Source: DATKIY01 sp035543875
GTDB lineage: Bacteria > Actinomycetota > Actinomycetes > JAHEKZ01
Length of the DNA stretch: 5,363 bases
Assembly (NCBI GenBank): GCA_035543875.1
Contig: DATKIY010000077.1
Coordinates: forward strand, 1-5,363
Reading direction: 5' to 3'
Shown here: positions 5,284 to 5,363 of the stretch, one piece after another
Numbering within the stretch: the stretch's first letter is position 1
How the letters are laid out: the number at the start of each line of letters is the position of its first letter
Notes under the pieces: generated by a model
Told to the model about the DNA's origin: nothing
The model's input: only the letters and a program-made list of their open reading frames with translations
Databases searched by the model: none
Made by a program: the position numbers and the translations under genes

Positions 5284-5363
5284 CTAGTCCTGGGGGTGCG
5301 GGCCATAGTTTCTGAAGCCCCAGAGGTAGACCTCAAATCCAGCCACCTCATTGATGAGGGCTT
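5284..5363 (-). CDS. Possible C-terminal end of a convergent minus-strand gene (cut by right edge)
   Basis: On the minus strand the frame is open from the window edge to a TAG at 5284-5286, giving 25 residues including EVAGFEVYLWGFRNYG and ending GPHPQD. The aromatic-rich, well-formed composition and G/C at about 20 of 25 third positions look coding. The stop would lie 10 bases from the convergent lipoprotein stop at 5273. A plus-strand frame through the same bases (VRAIVSEAPEVDLK...) is also open, but with weaker codon bias. The stretch is too short to name a family. Confidence 0.38.
   Translation of the reverse strand, partial: ALINEVAGFEVYLWGFRNYGPHPQD

Overview
The window is GC-rich bacterial DNA with strong G/C preference at codon third positions and GTG as well as ATG starts. 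A LigC-type ATP-dependent DNA ligase and the style of the small secreted proteins point to an Actinomycetota chromosome, plausibly Mycobacteriales or a relative. The genus cannot be set from this sequence. No tRNA, rRNA, CRISPR array, insertion sequence or phage gene is visible.

Positions 1-4186 hold three closely packed plus-strand genes that look like one transcription unit. The first is the C-terminal two thirds of a LigC-like ATP-dependent DNA ligase, cut by the left edge. Four bases after its stop comes a small protein whose C-terminal half resembles a universal-stress-protein fold without the usual ATP-binding glycines. Eight bases further on starts a 980-residue protein with three domains: an aminoglycoside phosphotransferase/hydroxylysine-kinase-like kinase, a lysostaphin (M23)-like beta domain, and a class III PLP-dependent aminotransferase of the phospho-lyase (AGXT2L/ETNPPL/PHYKPL) type. 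The natural reading is a self-contained kinase plus phospho-lyase: phosphorylate an amino alcohol, then eliminate phosphate to give an aldehyde. The middle domain has lost nearly all M23 zinc ligands and is probably structural or binding.

Positions 4187-5363 are different in character. They hold a small secreted protein with a signal peptide and four cysteines (4245-4658), a 264-base stretch with no confident gene, and a small lipoprotein with a clear lipobox (4923-5273). The stretch contains a folded hairpin and a weak minus-strand reading frame with a Lys/Pro-rich end. At the right edge a minus-strand frame ending at 5284 may be the tail of a convergent gene.

The most interesting items are the three-domain fusion, its degenerate M23-like middle, and a perfect 26-bp palindrome inside the coding sequence of that domain. 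The fusion architecture itself is known in outline from other bacteria, so this window is better described as an under-characterised enzyme than as a wholly new system.
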